From assembly GCA_963691705.1 (NCBI GenBank), contig OY829542.1:53795002-53859001 (forward strand): a stretch of DNA of 64,000 nt, read 5' to 3'. Positions 55,253-64,000 of the stretch are shown piece after piece. Every line of letters starts with the position of its first letter. Within the stretch, counting starts at the first letter, position 1. Source of the DNA: Viola odorata (lineage: Eukaryota > Streptophyta > Magnoliopsida > Malpighiales > Violaceae). The notes beneath the pieces were generated by a model. That model was not told the origin of the DNA and did not search any database. It was given only the letters and a program-made list of their open reading frames with translations. The position numbers and the translations under genes were made by a program.

Positions 55253-56035
55253 GGTAGCGTTTGGTTGGCGGAATCAAGAAGGAAAGTGACTCGGGAATCT
55301 GAGATTCCGAGCTTTATTGCGTTTGGTTGCGACAAGGAATCACTCTCCCCTGGAATCCAACTTTCCTTGACCGCCTTGACTTTCCCAAAAATGGGGGAAA
55401 GTGATTCCTTGGTTAGGGGGTGGGGAGAGTGATTCCCCCCTACAGGAAGTTATTATTATTTTTAAATGACATATTTATCCAAAAATAATTATAAAAAATA
55501 ACCTAATAAAGCGTCTTTTTTTTTCTTTGTTTCTAAAACTCCATCCTCTTCTTCTCTATTCCTAAAATATTGCCGACCAAATCTTAAGAAAGAATCAGCA
55601 CATCAGCTATAGAGCGAGTACCGTTACCGAGATTCAAACCGTCCTAGCTATAAGGTACGCTTTTGTTTGTTTTGTATACTTAATTTTAGGTTTTCTTTGG
55701 CCTGGATTTCTATGTGTCTACCTTCTGTGAATCGACGTTTTGTTATCTTCTGCGAATCGACGTTTTGTTTTCATGGGTAAGAATTTAAATTTACCGTTAC
55801 CGAGCGTTAAGCAATCGCTTGCGCCTTATAGAGAAAGGATAGAGTAGTCTTTTTTTTTACTTTCCTTGAGGATTCCCGGGTATAAAACAAACACAATAAT
55901 GTTACTTCCCCGGGAATCTTAAATCCCAACCGAACACAAAAATCTAACATTCCCCTCAATCACTATCCCGGGTATCACTCTCCTAGGAGAGTGATTCCAA
56001 AGAGTAAAGTAACATTCCGTGAACCAAACGCTACC
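55253..56035. mobile_element. Harbinger/Tourist-type MITE
   Basis: 783 bp with inverted ends GGTAGCGTTTGGTT and AACCAAACGCTACC, flanked by TTA on both sides (55250-55252 and 56036-56038). Inside, GTGATTCC and GGAATC words recur in both orientations near the ends. There is no transposase ORF, so it depends on an element elsewhere. The TTA target fits PIF/Harbinger. Confidence 0.85.
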
Positions 56036-56038
56036 TTA

Positions 56039-58616
56039 ATGGCTTGAGATTATGGAGACAAATAAATATAGTCCCAAAATACCTTATCATCATGAATGCA
56101 AGAAAAACATTTTAGCAGCAACCCTTTTCCAAAACTCTTCTTTCCTCTTCTTTTTTAATTTTTTTTAATATATTCATATATATTATTAATTACTATTAGT
56201 ATTACAATACTAGGGAAGGGATCGAGCGTATGATCTGTATCATAAAAATAGGCATACGCTAATCAATTGAACTACAATTTGATACGCATGGTTGCGAAAT
56301 AGAGGTAGGTTTGGTGTTGGTGGTCTTTGCAGGTCTGGCCCGTCGTTTATACTGGTAGGGGGTTGCTGGGCTTAGGTCACATATAATAATAATAGTCTGA
56401 CTGGAACTATTCCTTTGGGTGGGCCAAGGCTTTGGGTCCATTTGGTAGAATTGGGTCCACAGAACTACTACTACTACCATTTTGGAATTGAGTGCAGCTC
56501 TTTGCCAGCTCAAAGCTTCCACCAACGTCAATATTCTTCTATCCATCTCCCCTTTTAATATAATAAAAAACATGCCATGATTTAAATAACTCATTTTTTT
56601 ATGCACTCACTCATGCACAAAAGATGTACTTTTCCCATTTAAAATTGGGTGATTGGTTGAAATATTATTTTTGTTTTAAATTAAAACATATTGGGTCTTA
56701 TGAAAATTTGTTTTAAGTTGAGTTTAGATATGTAAAATATCACTAAAGAAAAAATTATATTTAGTGTCATTTTCATTGATTATAAGTGCATGATTATATT
56801 GTATGAGTTGTGGTATCGGTAGGGTTTCGAGTTTAAATTTTATCTCAGTCTATCAAATAAAAAAGAAATCACACTCTTTAGTTTGGTGAACTCGCAATTA
56901 TTGGATTTAAAAGCTGCGTATGTTTTAAATGCTTTCCTCTTCAATCCATGAGAATTAAGAAGTAATGTTCCTTTCTTTTATTTTCCATGTCAAAATCTGG
57001 CATTAAATATTAGAATGTAACATCATTTTCAAATACATTTTTTATATACGGTAAAAGAAAGCAAGCAGATAGACATGACAGTATCCTCTCAAGTACAACC
57101 CCACACCTTAAAAATGGGTTTTTCATATCTTTTTCATATATTTATTCTTCACTTTGAATATAAAGAACGGAGAAAAGCAAGGCGGAAAAATTATTCCTTT
57201 TAAGGCTCGATTATGTTAAAAAAATATTAATTTCTTACCGAAAAGATAAAAAAGATACCCGAAGAAATGGAAGAAAAGATATGTATCCAACGAGTTCCAT
57301 TGGGAGGCACTTCGAACTTGGGACAAGAGTGTGGGTGGAGTGGAAGAACAAAGTAGATTCGATGGACCAATCTTTTGGAGCAAAGGTACATGCTCGAATG
57401 TTGTGTAAGTTTTGGACCATAATTTAGCAGATTTTATCTCTAAGGGACCCATTTTAAATTTAAAGAGTTAGAAACAAAAACTCCCAATCTGTTCTTGTCT
57501 TCTTCTTCTTTTGTGGGCAAAACATGCTCGGTAATTACACGTAAAACAACTACAATGATATTAAAATATATATGTCAATTCATTACATATTCATTTTTAG
57601 TGGTCTATTTATAAAAATGAGAATGAATTATGAAATGGGCATGATAATGAATTTACATATTTTACACCTATTTGTTCACATTCCCTATTATATAGTAGTA
57701 GTATTTTTTTTAAATGTAATTTGGTTTAATGTATTTTTTTTACTTTTTTACTTTCTTATATCCGAGTGCGGTAACAAAAACTAAAAATTAAATCTAAATT
57801 TGCCTGTTAATAATAAAAAGTGCAGGCTGTTTGGTGGGTACTTTTACTTTAAGTTCCAAATAAATGTAGAGTAAATTCAGTCAGAAAAACCCCATTTGAA
57901 TTTGACGTATCAAATTAATATCAATGAGATAAAAAAAAAAGACTATAAAATCTTATAAAGAATTACAATTAATTGATCTCACCCCACGAGTTAAGGTTAC
58001 AACTTTCGAGTACAACATATAAGTTAGTGTGTTATTCTAGGACCAATTTGTTGGTTTTAAATTTACTTCACTTTTTTAGAATTGACTTGCATTGTTTCTT
58101 TCTTTCACATTTGTCAAAATTATACTTATTATAATTCTCAAAATTTTCAATATTGGATCAACCCTACTAATTTAATTTGAAGTAAAAGACGAATCTCACT
58201 CAATACGGGCTGAATTAGGTATCATTTTGCTCATTTTAAATAAAAGACTAATTTTACTCAAAAATTATACCTAAAATACTATGTATTTTTCTAATGTTAA
58301 TGATACATGTACATAAAATCCTTCAAAATTTCAAATCACACGTCGGAGGAATTTATACGTACGAGAGATTGTAAACTAGCAGTATTGTGATCTTGTCGGA
58401 GTTTCTAAGAAAGTGGTACTTATCGTTATCTTTAGTTTTTTAATTTCTTACGCAATCCAAGGGAAGTTGAGGCATGATGGTACAGTTTTTTCCCGGTTTT
58501 TTTAGATATTTTTTTTACCTTTTCGGTAAAAAATTAATCAAGACGGATCATTTTGTGTGATTTTGTCATTTTTTTATATTCGAACATAAAACCTAGATTA
58601 AAAATGTTTGTGGCAT
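56039..58616. other. AT-rich intergenic region
   Basis: No gene found. Several short runs such as GGTTCGATT (54883) and GGTTTCGAGTTTAA (56822) look like worn tRNA B-box sequences and might be SINE remnants, but no full SINE can be delimited. Confidence 0.45.
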
Positions 58617-58625
58617 TAAGGTTAC

Positions 58626-58945
58626 GACAAAAGGCACCAGGTGGTGCCCAACTCTTGCAATTTTATTTTTTTCGGACTATAACGTTTCATTTTGTTCAGT
58701 TTGATGTCTAACGTTTTCTCCGTCCGTTCAATTTACATCATTCCATCACATTAAAAAAACAAGGCACAAACGACGTAAAATTGGCCCCACGTGTCAATTT
58801 TTACAATAAAAATTGACTTAACGCACCCCATGGTACTTAACGTTATTTTTTATTTTTTTATTTTTTTAAGTCCTAACATTTTATTTTGTTCAATTTGGTG
58901 CCTAACGTTTGCTTCGTTTGTTTATTTTATACCACTCTGTTAATA
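58626..58945. repeat. Left TIR of the Mutator-like element, internally doubled
   Basis: Within the TIR the block TAACGTTT/TAACATTT-CATTTTGTTCA-TTTGATGTCTAACGTTT occurs twice, near 58680 and near 58875, and the right TIR shows the same two-fold structure near 61140-61190 and 61290-61375. Confidence 0.65.
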
Positions 58946-59151
58946 AAACCATGAGGTTATTATTATTTTATTATTTTTTACCCTCAGTGACTTTGAGCAC
59001 CATTACAATTTACAACACCACCAAATCAGGAGCATGTACCAAATCTATAATTTATATTTGTATTCCCTAACTAATTTAACTTATTATTTAATTCACAAAA
59101 GAAATTAACAGGTGGTGATGGTAGATCTAGCAAGTAGTGGTGGTGTTGATT

Positions 59152-60449
59152 AGGGGTGAATAAAAAAATTCGATCCGATCGATCCAATTCATATCCGATC
59201 TGAATTTCTCCATTCGATCGGATAGAAATGGATTCGGATGGGGAATCGGATAGAGGGTCCAAAAAAAATCACTTATATTTCGTTCAGTCGAATATCAGAC
59301 TTCACATCCGATAGAATATCCGAATTATATATAATCAAACTCAGCCCACCCATCAATCTTTCACAACAGCCACATTTTTTGCTCTTCTCTTCTATTCTCA
59401 AAAGAAACCCTAAATCCCCCCACATATATACTATGCACTCCTAGTCCAAGCCTCCACCACCCACGTTCATCTCTTCATCACCACTATCCATCACCGACAT
59501 TCACCTCTTCTATTGTCGTTCTCGTCTCAACTCACTCCTCAGTCCTTACCGGGAAGGAAGGCACCACTACACTACCACCCAGGCATCACCACACCAATCA
59601 CTTCGACAAGCACACCACATAACCACCAAATGAAGTCATTTATGTGCTGTAAAATTAAAGAGTGAAAGAAGGTTTTTTTTTATATAGTTAGATCCAATCC
59701 ATATCTGATTCATATCTGAATTATCCTAGTTGGATCTGATAGCCTCAGATTTAGGAGTTGTTAGGTCGGATCGGATAAGTGATTGTTGAAATCCGATCCG
59801 ATTGATACAAGCGTGGGAGCATGCCAAGCCTTAACTGCACACGACCCAAGCCCACCAAGACAGTTCATAACGGATGCCACCAACGACTAGCATTTTGGAG
59901 CCATGTTGAAGCGAATCTGACAGTTCTTAACGGCATGCCGCCAACGACTAGCATTTTGGGGTAGCTCCTTAACAGCATGCCGCTAGCCTCTGGTTGTAAT
60001 GACTTAAATGCTTTGTTTTGTAATAAGTATAAATAGCTAAAGATAGACTCTTTTAGGGGGGGGTATTTGAATTTGTGAGTAAACTCCTTCCAAGACCAAA
60101 ACACCTTAGGTGTGGTAATTAGGGTTAGGATTTCATCTTCTCCAAACGGTTGGGTTGCTCAAGATCATTCCTTGAGAGGGTCAATTTTAGAAAGAGATCC
60201 TTGTAACTATTTCGGCAAGGTTTCCTAAGCTAGACTTAGGAGGGTTTGTCATAGTTTACAAGTTACTATCTTGTTTATCTTCATCAATCTAATATCTATT
60301 CACTTCCTCAACTTCCTCTCCATTTCATCATCATCTCTTTCGTCATTCAACATCCAACCTCACAACGAGGGCTAGATCTATCCGTGGCCAAACTCTCGGC
60401 CTCCATTCCTTCTTAACGAACCCAACTCGTATCATTGATGCTCACCCCT
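59152..60449. mobile_element. hAT-like MITE interrupted by a solo LTR
   Basis: The ends AGGGGTGA (59152) and TCACCCCT (about 60442-60449) are inverted, followed on both sides by ATCCGATC-rich sequence. AGGGGTG-type ends are common in plant hAT elements. No 8-bp duplication is obvious. A solo LTR sits near its right end. Confidence 0.45.
59803..60434 (+). mobile_element. Solo LTR inside the hAT-like element
   Basis: About 632 bp, starting TGATACAAGCG and ending CTCGTATCA, with a TATA box (GTATAAATAG near 60027). The flanks are ambiguous. TTGAT stands at 59802-59806 and again at 60435-60439, which would be an exact 5-bp duplication if the LTR starts at 59807. With TG...CA borders the flanks are CCGAT and TTGAT. 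The sequence on the two sides joins into a normal hAT-like end when the LTR is removed. Confidence 0.6.
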
Positions 60450-61408
60450 GAATCTAATTTTTGGATAGTTAGTGATGAACTCGGTGGTGGCGGATATAGA
60501 GTTGGGCAGGTGGCTGGGTGGTGGTGGTAGTAGATCTGGTCAACAACAACACAGTGGTTTTAAATCTGGTTGATGATGGCCCGGTGGATTAATGGTGTTT
60601 ACATGATCGGAGATGGTAGAGGTGGAGGTGTAGGTGGAGGTGATATTGAGTTGGTAGATGATTGGGTTATTGGTATTGAAGTAGTAAAATAAATGATACT
60701 CCTTGTATTATGTTTTTTTTATAGGCGGCCTTTATTATGTTAGGAAATTTAGATATTAATGTTGACTTCCCTTTTAAATGTTAAAAAATTATGAAAATTA
60801 ATTTATTTGATATTAATTATTATGATAATTTCTGCTAAAAAATTATTATGATATTTTAGATACTAATGTTTACTTTCAAATGATCTTTTGATCTGTATAT
60901 TTTTTAAATTTGATACCATATATCGGATCTAAATAATAAACTATTAGTTGACTTTTCAAATAAAAAATAATTTTTTTATTTTAAATCTGAAAAAATCCCA
61001 CTTTTTAATTTTTTAATGACAATATTTTTAATTATTTTTATTGGTATTTTTGAATATAGGGTAAACGTAATAATAAAACAATACAAATTAATGGAGTTTA
61101 TCACATCAAACGGTTTTACTAATGGAGTGGTGTAAAACGAATAGACGGAGTAAATGTTAGACGCCGAATTGAACAAAATGAAACGTTAAGCCTTAAAAAA
61201 ACTAAAAAGAATAGTGTTAGGTACCATTAGGTGTGTTAAGTTAAATTAGCAGGTGGGACCAAATTAACTACATTTGTCTCCCACTTTTTAATTTGACAAA
61301 ATGGTATAAATTAAACGAATAGAGCAAAGGTTAAACACAAAAATAAAGAAAGTGAAACATTAAAATCCGAAAAAAATAAAACTACGACACCACTTAATGC
61401 TTTTTGCC

Positions 61409-61965
61409 GAAGGTTACTTTGGTTCAAGCTAGAGATGCGACTTGTACAGTGTACTGTTCTACCCTTGCGCCCCTAGAGATTAGCAGTCAAAGTTGCCAAA
61501 CCCAAACCCAGTTATCCAAACCCAAGCAATCTTATCTTCCACGTTTTTATTACTTTTATCTGGATTTGATCTCCAAATGATTATCATTGCTAGTTGTCAC
61601 TTCCAAATTCAAGATTACAAACCAAGTTTTAAGTTTTGGTTTTGAAAAATCCATACTGATTTTTATTTATTTATAAAATCGATAATAATCAAACAAAATT
61701 AATTTTAAATATTTTAAAAAGAATTCAAATTTGCATGTATAGATTACAGACCCAAAAAATAGCTTCCCTCACTCACCACCATCCTTATATCCAACCTTTC
61801 TTTTCATTCCAGCAACCAAAACAAAACCTTCTTCCTCTTCACTCTTCTGGTCTTCTCCCATCACACCAATCCAGTTTATAAAACGTCTTCCCTTCCAGAT
61901 AAAACATAAAATTAGAAGCTCAATTTCAAACTTTGTTTTCTTGAAAAGACCGTAGTTTTGAGCTG
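61409..61965 (+). promoter_or_regulatory. Upstream region of the aspartyl protease gene
   Basis: AT-rich with a TTTATAAA box at 61875-61882, 84 bases before the ATG, and a weaker CTTATATCC at about 61783. The stretch between is rich in CT, as is common in plant leaders. The Mutator-like element ends only 560 bp before the start codon. Confidence 0.45.
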
Positions 61966-63480
61966 ATGGCCAACTCTTGCCATTTCTTGCTCTGTTTCAT
62001 CCTCTGTTTCTCATCCCTCTCTCCCGCGTTTTCACAAACACTTTTCTTCCCTCTAACCCATTCCCTTTCCGAAACCCAGTTCACCTCCACTCACCACCTC
62101 CTCAGGACCACCTCCGCCCGCTCCTCCGCCCGCTTCCACCGCCACCACAAAAACTCCCCCGCCAACCACCGTTACCACCGCGGTCAGGTCTCCCTCCCTC
62201 TCTCCCCTGGCAGCGACTACACCCTCTCCTTCACTATCAACTCCCACCCTCCTCAACCCATCTCCCTCTACCTCGACACCGGCAGCGACCTCGTCTGGTT
62301 CCCCTGCCGCCCTTTCCAATGCATCCTCTGCGAAGGCAAAACAGACCCAAACACCACCGCCCCGCCTCCCCTCAAAATCTCCTCCTCCGCCACACCCCTC
62401 CACTGTCAATCCTCCGCATGCTCCGCCGCTCACTCCAGCCACCCAACCTCCGACCTCTGCGCCATCGCGAACTGCCCTTTAGATTTAATTGAAACTTCTG
62501 ATTGCAATTCCTTCTCCTGCCCGCCGTTTTACTACGCATACGGAGACGGCAGCCTCATCGCCCGCCTCTACCAAGACTCAATTTCTCTCCCCTCCTCTGC
62601 TTCTCCACTAAAAATCTCCAATTTCACATTTGGCTGTGCCAACACCGCCCTCGCCGAGCCTGTCGGTGTAGCCGGTTTCGGCCGCGGCGTCCTTTCATTA
62701 CCAGCTCAGCTCGCTTCCTTCTCACCTAACCTCGGGAATCGATTCTCTTACTGCTTAGTCTCTCACTCGTTCGACTCGGACCGAGTTCGCCGCCCGAGCC
62801 CACTCATCCTCGGCCGGTCTGAGGAAAAGGTGAAAAGGGATGGCGAAGATAAGAATTTCAACCAAAAATCGCAAGAACCCAGCTTCGTCTACACTTCTCT
62901 TCTCGATAATCCAAAACATCCCTATTTCTATTGTGTTGGGCTTCAAGGAATTTCCGTCGGGAAAAAGAATATTCCGGCGCCGGAGTTTTTGAAAAAAGTT
63001 GATAGAGAAGGGAGCGGGGGGTTGGTGGTGGATTCAGGGACAACGTTTACTATGCTGCCGGCGAGTTTATACGACTCGGTGGTGACTGAGTTCGACAACC
63101 GAGCTGGTCGACTTTACGAGCGAGCGAAGGCTGTAGAGGAGAATACAGGGCTCCGCCAGTGTTACTATTACGACAACGTTTTGAATGTCCCAAACATAGT
63201 GCTGCATTTTGTCGGGAACGGATCCAGTGTGGTGCTGCCTAGGAAGAACTATTTTTACGAGTTCGTGGACGGTACTGATGGGATGAGGCAGAAGAGGAAA
63301 GTAGGGTGCTTGATGCTGATGAACGGTGGAGAGGAGGCAGAGTTGAGTGGTGGGCCCGGGGCCACTTTGGGGAATTATCAGCAGCAGGGGTTTGAGGTGG
63401 TTTATGATTTGGAGAAAAAAAGACTTGGGTTTGCAAGGAGGAAGTGCGCAGCTTTGTGGGAAAGCTTGAACCAGCACTAA
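61966..63480 (+). CDS. Secreted aspartyl protease, pepsin A1 family
   Basis: 504 codons in one exon. A signal peptide (residues 1 to about 23, hydrophobic LLCFILCFSSL) precedes a basic His-rich stretch that may be a propeptide. The two catalytic motifs are DTGS (Asp104) and DSGT (Asp356); the flap Tyr lies in AYGDGS near residue 192. The Cys-rich insert after the first motif (about 112-185) is the nepenthesin-type feature of plant atypical aspartic proteases. The end NYQQQGFEVVYDLEKKRLGF is typical of the family. Such enzymes act in the secretory pathway or cell wall. It is most like the probable aspartyl protease At4g16563, which fits its place beside HINT4. The gene looks intact. Confidence 0.93.
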   Translation: MANSCHFLLCFILCFSSLSPAFSQTLFFPLTHSLSETQFTSTHHLLRTTSARSSARFHRHHKNSPANHRYHRGQVSLPLSPGSDYTLSFTINSHPPQPISLYLDTGSDLVWFPCRPFQCILCEGKTDPNTTAPPPLKISSSATPLHCQSSACSAAHSSHPTSDLCAIANCPLDLIETSDCNSFSCPPFYYAYGDGSLIARLYQDSISLPSSASPLKISNFTFGCANTALAEPVGVAGFGRGVLSLPAQLASFSPNLGNRFSYCLVSHSFDSDRVRRPSPLILGRSEEKVKRDGEDKNFNQKSQEPSFVYTSLLDNPKHPYFYCVGLQGISVGKKNIPAPEFLKKVDREGSGGLVVDSGTTFTMLPASLYDSVVTEFDNRAGRLYERAKAVEENTGLRQCYYYDNVLNVPNIVLHFVGNGSSVVLPRKNYFYEFVDGTDGMRQKRKVGCLMLMNGGEEAELSGGPGATLGNYQQQGFEVVYDLEKKRLGFARRKCAALWESLNQH

Positions 63481-64000
63481 CGTGCGCCTAAAGTTGACTT
63501 TTTGTTCTGGTTTGACTTTGACCTCACGTGCGGTCAATCGGTCAACGTAAGTACATAAGATAATTTGCACTTCATTTTTTTGCTTCTGGCGTTTGACTAA
63601 ATATCTGTACATGGGTAATGTTTATATTTTTGGCACATAAAAAAGTGAATGTAAGAAGCAAAAAAAAATGGAGTGCAAGTGTATATTTTTTTATGGAAAA
63701 AGGATTGTAAAGTTGCAATTTCAATTGTATTTTTATAACTTTTTGAGTTATTAATTATTGCATGTTTAAAAATGGGTCAGTGTTTAATTATTGTAGTTCA
63801 AAATGGCCCTTTAAGTTTTTATATTTTTAGTGTTTTGTTGTATTTGTACCCCCTAAGTTTTTAGATTTTATATAATTATACTTGAATTTTTTTTTTTTAG
63901 TTAATTTATCGTATTTTAGTCTCAAAATCAAGACAAAACGATTACTTTATTTCCCCCCTAATTTTTTAGATTTTAACTATCTTTAAAGTTTCAATAATGC
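63481..64000 (+). other. 3' flank of the aspartyl protease gene
   Basis: AT-rich, with no further gene. AATAAA-type polyadenylation signals are not clear-cut, though TAATAATGC- and ATAAAA-like stretches occur near 63640. Confidence 0.4.

Larger units (their letters stand above)
58626..61408. mobile_element. Non-autonomous Mutator-like element with long TIRs
   Basis: The left end GACAAAAGGCACCAGGTGGTG matches the reverse complement of the right end (GGCAAAAAGCATTAAGTGGTG). Similarity continues for about 300 bp on each side, with further paired blocks such as TTTCATTTTGTTCAGTTTG against CAAAATGAAACGTTAAG. The flanks TAAGGTTAC (58617-58625) and GAAGGTTAC (61409-61417) are a 9-bp duplication with one mismatch, the size made by Mutator-type transposases. 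No transposase ORF remains. It has been opened by later insertions. Confidence 0.8.

Noticed and set aside
54465..56830. Possible tRNA-derived SINE fragments (GGTTCGA-like words)
   Set aside because: No A box at the right distance and no poly-A or target duplication could be found; left as intergenic.
62053..62442. Antisense ORF rich in Gly and Val over the aspartyl protease
   Set aside because: Shadow of a GC-rich codon-biased gene on the opposite strand; no start context or motif.

Overview
The window is nuclear DNA of a flowering plant, most likely a eudicot: genes have introns with GT-AG borders, most of the DNA is LTR retrotransposon, and three neighbouring genes at the right match in identity and order what I recall of Arabidopsis chromosome 4 (aspartyl protease At4g16563, HINT4 At4g16566, PRMT7 At4g16570). 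No bacterial, organellar, CRISPR or tRNA features were seen.

Left block, 1-13733: three retrotransposons inserted one inside the other. An Athila-type Ty3/gypsy element (env-like ORF remnant plus 3' LTR, 1-4234, + strand) ends inside the gag-pol of a SIRE-like Ty1/copia element (4235-7365, - strand). That element's LTR in turn ends exactly where the 3' LTR of an older copia element resumes (7366-13733, - strand). The missing halves should lie left of the window.

Middle block, 13734-22636: a patchwork of decayed gene pieces. In order these are an unidentified exon-like piece, the last four exons of a MATE (DETOXIFICATION) transporter, a solo Athila LTR, a small degenerate copia element with a TTGTG target duplication, and the 3' exons of an ELMO-domain gene carrying a nonsense codon.

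Ogre block, 22637-46706: a 24-kb Ogre/Tat Ty3/gypsy element on the - strand with both 4-kb LTRs, tRNA-type primer site, ORF1, a large intact gag-protease ORF, a pol broken by three stop codons, and a 3' untranslated region full of tandem repeats. It sits inside a coding exon of a PRMT7 copy. Its 5-bp duplication GATAC and the reading frame on the two sides both show this. The PRMT7 copy (exons at 46707-49062 and 22621-22636) also lacks its N-terminal SAM-binding part, a central stretch and its C-terminus, so it is a pseudogene.

Right block, 49062-64000: an intact six-exon HINT4 gene, an intergenic stretch with a Harbinger-type MITE, a 2.8-kb non-autonomous Mutator-like element with long inverted repeats that itself hosts a hAT-like element and a solo LTR, then an intact single-exon aspartyl protease gene. 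Only HINT4 and the aspartyl protease look functional. I did not find a new biological system. The most interesting points are the exon insertion with its exact footprint, the LTR pair differing by two repeat units, the ELMO/PRMT7 junction, and the internally duplicated zinc-knuckle module of the Ogre gag.
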